The notes under the pieces were generated by a model. It was not told where the DNA came from, did no database searches, and was given only the letters and a program-made list of their open reading frames with translations. The translations under genes were made by a program, and so were the position numbers. 64,000 bases of DNA from Hymenobacter swuensis DY53. GTDB taxonomy: Bacteria; Bacteroidota; Bacteroidia; Cytophagales; Hymenobacteraceae. Positions within the stretch are counted from its first letter, which is position 1, and each line of letters begins with the position of its first letter. Where the stretch lies: the NCBI RefSeq assembly GCF_000576555.1, contig NZ_CP007145.1, positions 248,001-312,000 of the forward strand. Reading direction: 5' to 3'. Shown here piece by piece: positions 55,880-64,000 of the stretch.

Positions 55880-58216
55880 TTAAATGTCTTCCTCGTTCAG
55901 GTCTTCCAGTTCTACTTGGTTTAACTTTTGGTCCGAAGGAATGGTGTCGCGCTGGCCGGATCCGTTGTAGTAGCGCGAGCAGTCAATTTCGATGCTTAGG
56001 GCTTGGGCCGGTTTGGGGAAAGGGCCGGTGTTGATATCGACACTCTTATCGGCGTACACTTTCTTCATAAAGATGCCATAGAGTGGCAGGGCCATGCGGG
56101 AGCCCTGCCCGTACGCGCCGGTTTTGAAGTGGATGCTCCGGTCTTCGCCTCCCACCCACATACCGCATACTAGGTCGGGAGTAAGGCCCATAAACCAGCC
56201 GTCGGAATAATTGGAAGTAGTGCCGGTTTTGGCACCCATTTCATAAGGGAACTTGAATCCGCCCTTCAGGATGATGCTGGTTCCACCTTTTTCCTCGGTG
56301 GCTCCGCGCAACATGTAGGTCATGAGGTAAGCGGTTTCCTCGCTCAGGGCTTCGCGCGTCTGGGGCACGAACTCGCGCAGCACGTTGCCGTTCTTGTCCT
56401 CAATGCGCGTTACCATCATAGGTGCCGTCCAGATGCCTTTGTTGACAAACGTGCTGTAGGCACCTGCCAACTCGTAAATGCTTACATCAGAAGAGCCAAA
56501 GCCCACGGCCGGCACGGCTTCAATAGGGGAGGTGATACCCAAACGCTTGGCATAGCTTACTACCGTTTCGGGCCCCAGTTTCTGCACCAGCCAAGCCGTG
56601 ATGGAGTTCATAGAGCGGGCCAAGGCCTGCCGCAGCGTGAAGGTGCGGCCGGAGTAGCTGCCCTCGAAATTACGGGGCGTGTAGGCCGGCCGGCCCCGCT
56701 CAGCGGGAAAGGTAGTGGCCACATCGGGGCGCTGATAGCAAGGGGAATAGCCCTGATCAATGGCTGCCACGTACACGAATGGCTTGAACGTGGAGCCGGG
56801 CTGACGCTTGCCCTGCTTTACATGGTCGTATTTGATGTACTTGAAGTTGATACCGCCCACCCAGGCCTTTACCTGCCCGTTGAGCGGGTTCATGGCCATG
56901 AAGCCCGAGTGTAGCAGCCGCTTGTAGTAAGCCAGAGAGTCCATCGGCGACATCAGCACTTCCTTCTCGCCCCCGTTCCATGTGAACACCTTCATTTTGT
57001 ACTTCCTGTTGAGATAGTACTTGATGGAGTCTTTGTTGCCCTCGAAGCGGGTGGTGAGGGAGCGGTACCGCTCGGTGCGCTTGATGGAAGTGCTCAGAAA
57101 GTTCGGGATGATGCGGCCGTTCTCGTCGCGCCAAGGCTGTTGGCCCTTCCACTGCTGGTCGAACCACTTCTGCTGCAGCTTCATGTGCTCGGCCACGGCC
57201 GCCTCGGCATACTTCTGCATCCGCGAGTCGATGGTGGTATAGATTTTCAGGCCGTCGGCGTACAGGTCGTGGTCGGTTTCCTTGGCCCATTGCTTCAGCA
57301 TCTTGCTCACCTCCACCCGGAAGTAGGGGGCAATGCCTTCGTTCTGGTTTTCAACGCTGTAGCGCAGTACAATGGGCTTCAACGTATCGGCTTGCAGCTG
57401 TTGGGGTGTGATGTAACCGTACTTATTCATCTGGCGGAGCACCCAGTTTCGACGCACCCTGGAACGCTCCGGGTTGAATTTCGGGCTGAAACGGGTGGGC
57501 GCGTTTAGTACGCCAACCAGCGTGGCCGCTTCGGGGCGTGTCAGCTCCCGAGGCTTCTTGCTGAAGAACGTTTTGGCAGCCGTATTAATGCCGAAAGCGT
57601 TGGAGCCGTAGTCGTTGGTATTCAGGTACATGCGCAGGATTTCGCGCTTGGTGTAGCTGCGTTCCAATCGGGTAGCCAGAATCCATTCTTTGGTTTTGGT
57701 AACGAGCATCCGTACGCCGGGGACATCATTCAACGTGCCATCATTCAGGTCTTCGCGGGTGCGGAACAGCACTTTGGCCAGCTGCTGGGTCAGGGTAGAG
57801 CCGCCGCCGCCGCTGCCACCCGTGAGAAGCCCTGCCGCCACTCGACCGGTGGCTTTGGGGTCAATGCCGGAGTGCTCCTCGAAGCGGGCATCCTCAGTGG
57901 CAATCAGGGCATCTACTAAATGCTGGGGCAGGTCTTCGTACTCGGCGGGCGTCCGGTTCTCACGGAAGTATTTGCCCATGAGCACATTGTCAGTGGAGTA
58001 AATTTCTGAGGCTAACTCGCTACGTGGGTTTTCCAGTGTTTTGAGGTTTGGCATCCGCCCGAACAGGTTCAGGAAATTGACGCTCACGGCCAGCACGTAG
58101 AGTACCAGCCCCGCTGCTCCGGCCCCGAACAGTAGCCAGAATGTGCGCGCCCAGCCGGTATAGCGGCCGGTAGGAGTGGTTTTACGAATGGAATTCTTGG
58201 TGGCGGATCTGGCCAT
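55880..58216 (-). CDS. Class A penicillin-binding protein (PBP1A-type)
   Basis: 778 residues. A short basic cytoplasmic tail and one membrane helix (FWLLFGAGAAGLVLYVLAVS, about 28-47) precede the GT51 transglycosylase: ATEDARFEEHSGIDPKATGRV with the catalytic Glu, and GGSTLTQQLAKVL. The transpeptidase motifs are STFK (within RQPGSTFKPFVYVAA), SMN (ARSMNSITAWL) and KTG (MGAKTGTTSNYSDGWF). It polymerises and crosslinks peptidoglycan in the periplasm. The sprE/porW gene lies immediately upstream on the same strand, with a palindrome between; TAATTTTG (minus strand, 58307-58316 region) may be a -7 box. Confidence 0.96.
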   Translation of the reverse strand: MARSATKNSIRKTTPTGRYTGWARTFWLLFGAGAAGLVLYVLAVSVNFLNLFGRMPNLKTLENPRSELASEIYSTDNVLMGKYFRENRTPAEYEDLPQHLVDALIATEDARFEEHSGIDPKATGRVAAGLLTGGSGGGGSTLTQQLAKVLFRTREDLNDGTLNDVPGVRMLVTKTKEWILATRLERSYTKREILRMYLNTNDYGSNAFGINTAAKTFFSKKPRELTRPEAATLVGVLNAPTRFSPKFNPERSRVRRNWVLRQMNKYGYITPQQLQADTLKPIVLRYSVENQNEGIAPYFRVEVSKMLKQWAKETDHDLYADGLKIYTTIDSRMQKYAEAAVAEHMKLQQKWFDQQWKGQQPWRDENGRIIPNFLSTSIKRTERYRSLTTRFEGNKDSIKYYLNRKYKMKVFTWNGGEKEVLMSPMDSLAYYKRLLHSGFMAMNPLNGQVKAWVGGINFKYIKYDHVKQGKRQPGSTFKPFVYVAAIDQGYSPCYQRPDVATTFPAERGRPAYTPRNFEGSYSGRTFTLRQALARSMNSITAWLVQKLGPETVVSYAKRLGITSPIEAVPAVGFGSSDVSIYELAGAYSTFVNKGIWTAPMMVTRIEDKNGNVLREFVPQTREALSEETAYLMTYMLRGATEEKGGTSIILKGGFKFPYEMGAKTGTTSNYSDGWFMGLTPDLVCGMWVGGEDRSIHFKTGAYGQGSRMALPLYGIFMKKVYADKSVDINTGPFPKPAQALSIEIDCSRYYNGSGQRDTIPSDQKLNQVELEDLNEEDI

Positions 58217-58244
58217 TTCAGGAGGTAAGAATGAAGGTCGGATA

Positions 58245-58304
58245 AACCGCCCGTGAACCGCTCCCGACCACCGAAAGGCAGCCGATAGTGGTTCACGGGC
58301 GGTT
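58245..58304. repeat. Palindrome AACCGCCCGTGAACC
   Basis: AACCGCCCGTGAACC (58245-58259) is exactly complementary to GGTTCACGGGCGGTT (58290-58304), with a 30-base loop. It lies in the gap between the sprE/porW and penicillin-binding protein genes. Confidence 0.8.
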
Positions 58305-58316
58305 CCGACAGCAAAA

Positions 58317-61300
58317 TTAGCGGTAGTTCTGCTGATAGAACTGCTGGTACTGTTCTATGCTTTGGGTTTGGAGCAGTACCGGCAGGTTCTCAATACTGAT
58401 TACCAGCGTTTGGTAACCCGCTCCGCGTAGCTTGCTCAGCGGCGACTGAGGCCCGCGCAGCTTCAGGGCGTAGCTCTGGGCCAGTTTAGCATTGGGTAAC
58501 GATTCCACCACCACTAGCTGCGTGGCGCCTAGCTCCTGTTGGCGCACCAGCAAGCTGCTGGATTTGAAGTAGCGGGTGTTGTACGCGCCAAGCTGAGGCG
58601 GGATATCCTTCAGCGCCTGGGCGTCTTTGGCGAATACCAGCACAATAGCATGCGCCGTGGCGAGGTTGGCCTTGAACGGTGAAACCGGTGACGCCGGGGT
58701 GGCCACGGGCGTACTGGCTGGAGTAGTACCAATAGAAACCGGGGCAGTAGTAGGAGCCGTCGTTGATGGTGTAGGCGCAGCAGACGGAGTTGGTGTCGTG
58801 GGAGTAGGAGCAGGTGTCTTCTTTGGCACCGGAGCTTTTTTACCCCGCGCCCGGGCTTGGGCCGCCGTTTGTCGGGCCGCTTTGGCGGCTTCTTCCGGCG
58901 TGGGCTCAGGCTTGGGCTCAGGGGTCGGTGGCTCTACCGAGGCATCCGGCGAGGAAACCGCAGATGGGTCCGTGGTGACAGGAGCCACTGGAGTCGAAGT
59001 AACAGAAGGAACCGAAGAAGCGGCCGGTGCCCCAGTACCGGTGGCAGCCGGTGCGGTGGGCTTTTGCACTAGTGGCGTTAGTGGGGTTTCGTTTTCCTGG
59101 TAGTAGATGCGCATGCGGTTTTCTACTTCGCCGGGCCGGAATGCCGATACCACGGGTTTGTCGGTAGAAGCCATAACGCCCGCAATCTGCCCGCCTTCAG
59201 CCTTTTTGTAGGTTTCGATGAGGGTGGCGGCCTGGCCGGCCAGTGGGCTTTGCGGGTAGTCTTTATAAAACTTCTCCACTGTGGCCCGCGCCGTCAGCGG
59301 TGGCTGGGTGCGCACCATCAGGAGCGTACCCAGGAAGGCTACCCGGTCGTTCAGGTCGTTTTCAGGGTACTGCTTTTTAGCCCTAGTCAGTACGGCCGTG
59401 GCTTTCTTGAACTCCTGATTCTTGTAGAAGGTGAAGGCCGAGTCCACCAGTACCGTCACCTGCGCATTTGCTACGGAAGTCCGCCGTAAATACTCCGGGT
59501 CGGCCACCAAGCGGGCGTAGGAGGACGTTGGGTACGCCTGCCGCAGCCGGGAGGCATAGCTTTCGGCCTTGCTCGCGTCGTTCTGCTCCTTATACAGCAG
59601 ATACAGAATATACAGGGTTTCGGGAGTGTGCTTGCCACTGGGGTAGCGCGTGAGTAGCTTCTCGTAGGTTTCCACCGCCCGGCTCTGCTCCCGCAGTTGT
59701 TGGGCATAGATGCCCCCCAGCGCGTACAACGCCTCTTCGGTCTGGGCATCCGACTGCTGCACCTGGGCCGGGGTGAGGGGCAGGCTCTGGCGGTAGCGGC
59801 CCACCAGTTCCCGTAGCTGCACGGCTGGATCGAGGGTGGTCGCTTCGGGCGTATTGACCACGGTGCTGCCGTTGCCAGCAATGCTCACCGGCATGTTACC
59901 GCCCCGGACCGTTACCGGCGAGTTGCTGGCCGTACTCACGATGCGCCAGTTATCCTGCAGTGGCCGGTCGCCCCAGCGGCGGATAAAGTCGTTCTTGGCC
60001 GTGCTCAGGGCAGTTGGGTTGTCGAAGTACCACTTGGCTCCGGTGTTGCCCGCCAGAAAATCCTCGGCACTGACGCCCGGTTGCAGGTCGCGCTCCGGGC
60101 TGAGGCCGGTCGCCGTTTGCTGCTGACTGCGCCGCTCCTCCAGGGCTTGTTTGGCCGCCAGGGCTTCGGTCTGCCGCTTCTGCGCGTCCAGCTCAGCTTG
60201 GGCGTAGGTGGTCAGGCGGGTGCGCAAGGTGGCTGAGTCCAGCCTGGCCAGGGCCTGAAGGCTATCCTGGGTTTCGATGATGGTCAGCTGCTGCGCGAAA
60301 TCTTTGAGAATCCCGGCCCGCTCAGAAATGGCCGCGTAATCGGGCGCCTCCCGGGGCATGTTCTGAACGGTGCTGTCGTAGTAGGCTGCAGCAAGCCGGT
60401 ACTTCTGCAGGTTCTCGTAGTAAATCCGCCCGTCTAGCAGGTAGGTATACGACTTCTGGGCACGGTTCGGGGTAGGAACGCGGGCCGACTTCTGGAGTAG
60501 AGCCAACGCCTCGGGGTAGCGTTGCTGGCGGTATTCCAGCCGCGCCATCTCGTAGTAGATTTTGTCGCGGTACTCCTTGTTCTTGGTGTCCTTGAGCAGC
60601 TTGGCGAAGTACTTGTCGAGGCGGGTACGGTCAGTCTGATTCAGGTCGGAAACCTGGCCCAGCATCAGCTTACTGTAGAAATCCAGCTCGTAGGGCGGGT
60701 TTTTCTTCAGAATCTGATTCAGCTGCGCGTAGGCTTTCTTGTCCTCCCCAACGTTCTGATACAGCTGCGCCAGCACGTAGCGCGTGCGCGACTGTTCGTT
60801 CTTAGGCTCCACGTAGGGAATGGCCTTCTCCAGGTTTTCGATAGCCCGAGCCGGTTCGCCTACTCGCAAGAAATAGTCAGCGCGAGTCAGAAATAGCTCC
60901 CGCGCATTCTGCTCGGCGCCCTGCTCTTTGTCCAGCAGATTGGAAACAGCGGTGGCGTTTTCCAGTTCGTTCAGCGCCAAGAAGGTGCGCATCAGCCAGA
61001 TCAGGGCCTCATGGCGGGCATTGGCGTCCTTGCTGGTGCTGTTAACGTACTTAAAGGTCTTGGCCGCGTCCTCGTACTCCTTCTTATAAAAGCGCGCCTT
61101 ACCGATGAGAATGTAGCTGTCATCGGTCCAGTCGGAGCCCGGGCGGTGCTGCACGGGCAACGAGGCTTTCTTGATAATGTCCTCCAGATCAGCCGTCACG
61201 CGGCCCACGGTGGCATCGTCCAGCGTCGGGAACAGGGGCAGGGTGCGGTTGTAGTCGTTGAGCCGGGCCGCATACAACGTGGTTTCCACGGCCCGCATCT

Positions 61301-61466
61301 TCTCACGCGCCAGGAAATAGGCATTGTCGCGGGCCACCACGTTGTCGTAAGCGTGGCCCAGGGTGGAGGGACGCTCCGAAGCGCAGCCCGCCACGCCGGC
61401 CACCAGCAGGCCAGCCGCCGTTGGCAGCATAAGGGCGCGGAAAAGCAAAGAGGTAGTCGTCGTCAA
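58317..61466 (-). CDS. sprE: Type IX secretion TPR lipoprotein SprE/PorW
   Basis: 1049 residues. A lipoprotein leader (PTAAGLLVAGVAGC) and the family start GHAYDNVVARDNAYFLAREKMRAVE identify it. Residues about 100-800 consist of tetratricopeptide-like helical repeats (DDSYILIGKARFYKKEYEDAAKTF, EALIWLMRTFLALNELENA, RTRYVLAQLYQNVGEDKKAYAQL). A low-complexity Pro/Thr/Ala/Lys segment at about 800-930 precedes a C-terminal domain (AHAIVLVFAKDAQALKDIPPQL). SprE/PorW is needed for type IX secretion in other Bacteroidota. It is not linked to gldKLMN here, lying 4.6 kb from gldN on the other strand. Confidence 0.92.
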   Translation of the reverse strand: MTTTTSLLFRALMLPTAAGLLVAGVAGCASERPSTLGHAYDNVVARDNAYFLAREKMRAVETTLYAARLNDYNRTLPLFPTLDDATVGRVTADLEDIIKKASLPVQHRPGSDWTDDSYILIGKARFYKKEYEDAAKTFKYVNSTSKDANARHEALIWLMRTFLALNELENATAVSNLLDKEQGAEQNARELFLTRADYFLRVGEPARAIENLEKAIPYVEPKNEQSRTRYVLAQLYQNVGEDKKAYAQLNQILKKNPPYELDFYSKLMLGQVSDLNQTDRTRLDKYFAKLLKDTKNKEYRDKIYYEMARLEYRQQRYPEALALLQKSARVPTPNRAQKSYTYLLDGRIYYENLQKYRLAAAYYDSTVQNMPREAPDYAAISERAGILKDFAQQLTIIETQDSLQALARLDSATLRTRLTTYAQAELDAQKRQTEALAAKQALEERRSQQQTATGLSPERDLQPGVSAEDFLAGNTGAKWYFDNPTALSTAKNDFIRRWGDRPLQDNWRIVSTASNSPVTVRGGNMPVSIAGNGSTVVNTPEATTLDPAVQLRELVGRYRQSLPLTPAQVQQSDAQTEEALYALGGIYAQQLREQSRAVETYEKLLTRYPSGKHTPETLYILYLLYKEQNDASKAESYASRLRQAYPTSSYARLVADPEYLRRTSVANAQVTVLVDSAFTFYKNQEFKKATAVLTRAKKQYPENDLNDRVAFLGTLLMVRTQPPLTARATVEKFYKDYPQSPLAGQAATLIETYKKAEGGQIAGVMASTDKPVVSAFRPGEVENRMRIYYQENETPLTPLVQKPTAPAATGTGAPAASSVPSVTSTPVAPVTTDPSAVSSPDASVEPPTPEPKPEPTPEEAAKAARQTAAQARARGKKAPVPKKTPAPTPTTPTPSAAPTPSTTAPTTAPVSIGTTPASTPVATPASPVSPFKANLATAHAIVLVFAKDAQALKDIPPQLGAYNTRYFKSSSLLVRQQELGATQLVVVESLPNAKLAQSYALKLRGPQSPLSKLRGAGYQTLVISIENLPVLLQTQSIEQYQQFYQQNYR

Positions 61467-61677
61467 AACGGCAAAAGAGCTCAGGGCGAAGAAAAGACAG
61501 TAAGCGGAAAACGCACCTGCCGGTCGGAATCGTTCGACGGGTCGTTTTTCTCACAACGTTGCAGGGTGAGTAAAAGTACAGGTTTCCGGTGGTACCCTAC
61601 CGTGCCTCCCGGGGGCTGGTATGGCCGCTAACTTACCACGGTGTAATTTTGTGATTCCCACCGCTTCCCTTGCCCTC

Positions 61678-61926
61678 ATGTCAGCCCCTCCGTCACCGCC
61701 GCCCCGCCCCACGCCCGAAGGCACCCCCGACCGGATGCGGGCCGTGGCCAAATACTCCGGTATTGCTGCCCAGATGATAGCCACCATCGGTCTGAGCACC
61801 TGGGCCGGCTACTGGCTCGACGGTCACTTTCAGACCAAAACGCCGTGGTTCACGCTCAGCCTGATGCTGCTGGGGCTGTTTGCGGCCTTGTATAATGTCA
61901 TCCGCTCGGTTACGAAGGACCAGTAG
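61678..61926 (+). CDS. AtpZ/AtpI family protein
   Basis: 82 residues. ATG 61678 is followed by a Pro-rich N-terminus (MSAPPSPPPRPTPEG), then two helices: YSGIAAQMIATIGLSTWAGYWLDGHF and TPWFTLSLMLLGLFAALYNVIRSV, the AtpZ/AtpI pattern. These small proteins assist F0 c-ring assembly or magnesium supply for ATP synthase. It heads the atp operon. TAATTTTG at 61644-61651 matches the -7 consensus, though no -33 partner is seen. Confidence 0.88.
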   Translation: MSAPPSPPPRPTPEGTPDRMRAVAKYSGIAAQMIATIGLSTWAGYWLDGHFQTKTPWFTLSLMLLGLFAALYNVIRSVTKDQ

Positions 61927-61959
61927 GGGCCAGCCCCGTTCACCCAATTATCCTTTCTG

Positions 61960-62367
61960 TTGAAAGCCTTCCTGCGTTCCTACTTCCTGTTCTGCCTGCT
62001 CACTGGGTTTGCGCTCTACGCCCTGCACAGTCAGTTCGGGCCCCGCATCATTCATCCGTTCACGCCCTACACGTTTGCGTTCTTCGCTGTGCTAACGCTG
62101 CTGACCTATTGGGTGACGGCAAAACTGGTGCAGGCCAACGCGCAAAACTTTATGGTCGCGTACTTAGGCAGCATGGTTGCACGGCTGCTTTTGTCGCTCA
62201 CGCTGGTGCTGGTGTACCTTTTCATCGGCGGCGGCCGGGAAGGCGACGGGCAATGGGCCTTCCTGGGAAGCTTCTTTATCCTGTATTTTCTCTTTGCCGG
62301 GTTTGAAGTGTGGGCCGTTCTGAGTAACTTGCGCCCGTTTTCAAAACCGGGTGAAATCACAAAATGA
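61960..62367 (+). CDS. ATP-operon membrane protein (AtpI-like)
   Basis: 135 residues with four predicted membrane helices (SYFLFCLLTGFALYAL, TFAFFAVLTLLTYWVTA, MVARLLLSLTLVLVYLFI, FLGSFFILYFLFAGFEVWAVL). The only suitable start is TTG 61960. Its position between the atpZ-like gene and atpB and its size fit the uncharacterised AtpI-like proteins of Bacteroidota ATP synthase operons. Confidence 0.75.
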   Translation: MKAFLRSYFLFCLLTGFALYALHSQFGPRIIHPFTPYTFAFFAVLTLLTYWVTAKLVQANAQNFMVAYLGSMVARLLLSLTLVLVYLFIGGGREGDGQWAFLGSFFILYFLFAGFEVWAVLSNLRPFSKPGEITK

Positions 62368-62400
62368 AGATTTTGTGAATATATCTCTAAACTGCTCTGA

Positions 62401-63465
62401 ATGAAGCGCTTACTTTTAGCTATCTTCTGTTTCCTCTCGTTCGCAGCGTATGCCAACGAGCCCACGGCAACAACCGAAGAAGCCACCGACAAGGAGGCGT
62501 TCAGTCCTGGTGAGATGATTCTGCACCACATCGGCGATTCGCACGAGTGGCATTTCGCTACCCTCGGCGACGAGGCCCACGGTACGCACGTAACTATTCC
62601 CCTGCCCGTCATTGCGTATCGCCCGGCCCAGGGCCTGAGCGTGTTCTCGTCGTCGCAGCTGGCCGAAGGCAAAGTGTACGATGGCCTGAAACTGGAGCAC
62701 GAGCACCTCGTGTCGGAAGATGGCAGCAAAGTACATGATTTCTCCATCACCAAGAACGTGGCGTCGCTGATGCTGAGCGCCGTGCTACTGCTGGTTGTGT
62801 TTACGGCCGTAGCCCGTGGTTACGCCAAGCGCGGCAGCGGGGCTCCAAAAGGCATTCAGTCGTTCTTCGAGCCTATCATCATCTTCATTCGGGATGAGGT
62901 GGCCAAGAAATCCATCGGTCCGAAGTACGAGCGGTATATGCCGTATCTGCTGACGGTGTTCTTCTTCATCTGGTTCAACAACCTGATGGGCCTGATGCCC
63001 GGCGGTGCCAACCTCACTGGCAACATTGCCGTGACCCTGACGCTGGCTGTTCTGACGCTCCTTATCACTCTGTTCAGTTCCAACAAGAACTACTGGCACC
63101 ACATTTTCGCTACGCCCGGCGTACCGAAGGCGCTGCTGCCCATCATGATTCCGGTAGAACTCATCGGCATCGTAGTAAAGCCGTTCTCCTTGATGGTTCG
63201 TCTGTTTGCCAACATCACGGCCGGCCACATTGTAATCCTGAGCTTTATCTCGCTCATCTTCATTTTCGGTAGTGTCACCGTGGCTCCCGTAACGCTGGCG
63301 TTCGGCTTGTTCATCAACATGCTGGAGCTGCTGGTAGCCATCCTGCAGGCCTATATCTTCACTCTGCTGACGGCCATGTACATTGGTGGCGCAGTAGAAG
63401 AGCACCACGATGCTGACTACCAGATGGGCGGCGGCGACGGTGCCGATACAGCCCACGCCCACTAA
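62401..63465 (+). CDS. atpB: F-type ATP synthase subunit a
   Basis: 354 residues, longer than the usual 250-270 because of a signal peptide (MKRLLLAIFCFLSFAAYA) and about 110 additional extracytoplasmic residues before the first helix. This extension is found in Bacteroidota homologues. The core is intact: FFFIWFNNLMGLMPGG, VELIGIVVKPFSLMVRLFANITAGH with the essential Arg in LMVRLFAN, and LELLVAILQAYIFTLLTAMYIGGA. It forms the proton half-channels against the c-ring. Its C-terminus is His-rich (EEHHDADYQM...HAH). Confidence 0.97.
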   Translation: MKRLLLAIFCFLSFAAYANEPTATTEEATDKEAFSPGEMILHHIGDSHEWHFATLGDEAHGTHVTIPLPVIAYRPAQGLSVFSSSQLAEGKVYDGLKLEHEHLVSEDGSKVHDFSITKNVASLMLSAVLLLVVFTAVARGYAKRGSGAPKGIQSFFEPIIIFIRDEVAKKSIGPKYERYMPYLLTVFFFIWFNNLMGLMPGGANLTGNIAVTLTLAVLTLLITLFSSNKNYWHHIFATPGVPKALLPIMIPVELIGIVVKPFSLMVRLFANITAGHIVILSFISLIFIFGSVTVAPVTLAFGLFINMLELLVAILQAYIFTLLTAMYIGGAVEEHHDADYQMGGGDGADTAHAH

Positions 63466-63774
<309 letters not shown>

Positions 63775-63795
63775 GGATAGAGGTAGTACACAAGC

Positions 63796-63838
63796 AGCCC
63801 GCTGCGCGCGTCGCTTCAGCGCACGGCGTAGCGGGCTG
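63796..63838 (+). other. Hairpin between atpE and atpF
   Basis: AGCCCGCTGCGC and the complementary GCGTAGCGGGCT bracket a GC-rich centre and pair with few mismatches. It follows the atpE stop and precedes atpF by about 100 bases; it could weaken downstream transcription or stabilise the atpE message, which is needed in excess. Confidence 0.65.
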
Positions 63839-63940
63839 TCTTGGCTTTTCCGGGTTGGCCGGATGCGCAGTTTGCTGTGCAAACGCCTTCGGCACCCGCT
63901 CGGATTCTAAAGTATTCACTACTGATTTCTCTACTCCCTC

Positions 63941-64000
63941 ATGCAAATTGTAACGCCCGAATTAGGCCTTATTTTTTGGCAGCTGGTGATTTTCGGTATC
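63941..64000 (+). CDS. atpF: F-type ATP synthase subunit b, 5' end
   Basis: The first 20 codons are present, MQIVTPELGLIFWQLVIFGI, the typical b-subunit start (P-x-x-G-x-x-F/W..) before the long stalk helix; the rest lies beyond the right edge. The order after atpE supports the call. Confidence 0.88.
   Translation, partial: MQIVTPELGLIFWQLVIFGI

Overview
The window comes from a GC-rich member of the Bacteroidota, most likely a Hymenobacter-like cytophagale. The evidence is a complete gldKLMN type IX secretion/gliding operon with a PorP/SprF gene and a SprE/PorW gene, two carboxypeptidase-regulatory-type TonB receptors plus a siderophore-type one, DUF4271-hemD pairing, an atpZ-like/atpB/atpE/atpF gene order, and promoter boxes of the Bacteroidota type (TTTG, 19-20 bp, TAnnTTTG) in place of Shine-Dalgarno-rich leaders. 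No rRNA, tRNA, CRISPR array, integrase or transposase was seen.

Layout. 1-7.8 kb: 5' part of polA (minus strand), a decayed DUF1684 gene, a DEDDh exonuclease, a lemA/TPM/TPM operon and a sugar-nucleotidyltransferase with a DUF4272 gene. 7.9-19.9 kb: a nine-gene plus-strand cluster that is the most unusual part of the window. It encodes a von Willebrand A-like lipoprotein, a small membrane protein, a tubulin-like protein, a 1154-residue protein with an actin/Hsp70-type ATPase half, a bitopic coiled-coil protein, a MotA/TolQ/ExbB-like channel with a long helical tail, a MotB/OmpA-like partner, and two AT-rich small genes of unknown function. 20-28 kb: PepSY protein and siderophore-type receptor, prolyl oligopeptidase, GNAT acetyltransferase and small conserved hypotheticals. 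28.6-37.6 kb: MFS transporter, then a minus-strand metal locus (CDF efflux pump, two related TonB receptors around a lipoprotein, a His-rich secreted protein). 38-47.9 kb: two tandem paralogous small proteins, htpG, a YwqK-like lipoprotein, YraN, lipB, a polyprenyl-phosphate sugar-phosphate transferase, DUF4271 and hemD. 47.9-53.8 kb: porP/sprF-like gene and gldKLMN. 53.8-61.5 kb: uvrC, a class A penicillin-binding protein and sprE/porW (minus strand). 61.6-64 kb: start of the F-type ATP synthase operon, running off the window in atpF.

How it fits together. Two different proton-channel-type motors are encoded here: the known GldL-GldM motor of the type IX system, and the uncharacterised MotA/MotB-like pair in the 7.9-19.9 kb cluster. 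In the latter the channel pair sits beside a tubulin-like and an actin/Hsp70-like NTPase and an outer-membrane-type lipoprotein, which suggests a trans-envelope, ion-powered machine. No nuclease, helicase or methylase accompanies it, so it is not a recognisable Zorya defence locus.

Intergenic spaces are unusually rich in palindromes of several sequence families. They sit both within gene clusters and between convergent genes. The largest has a 35-bp perfect stem that contacts the stop codons of both flanking genes.
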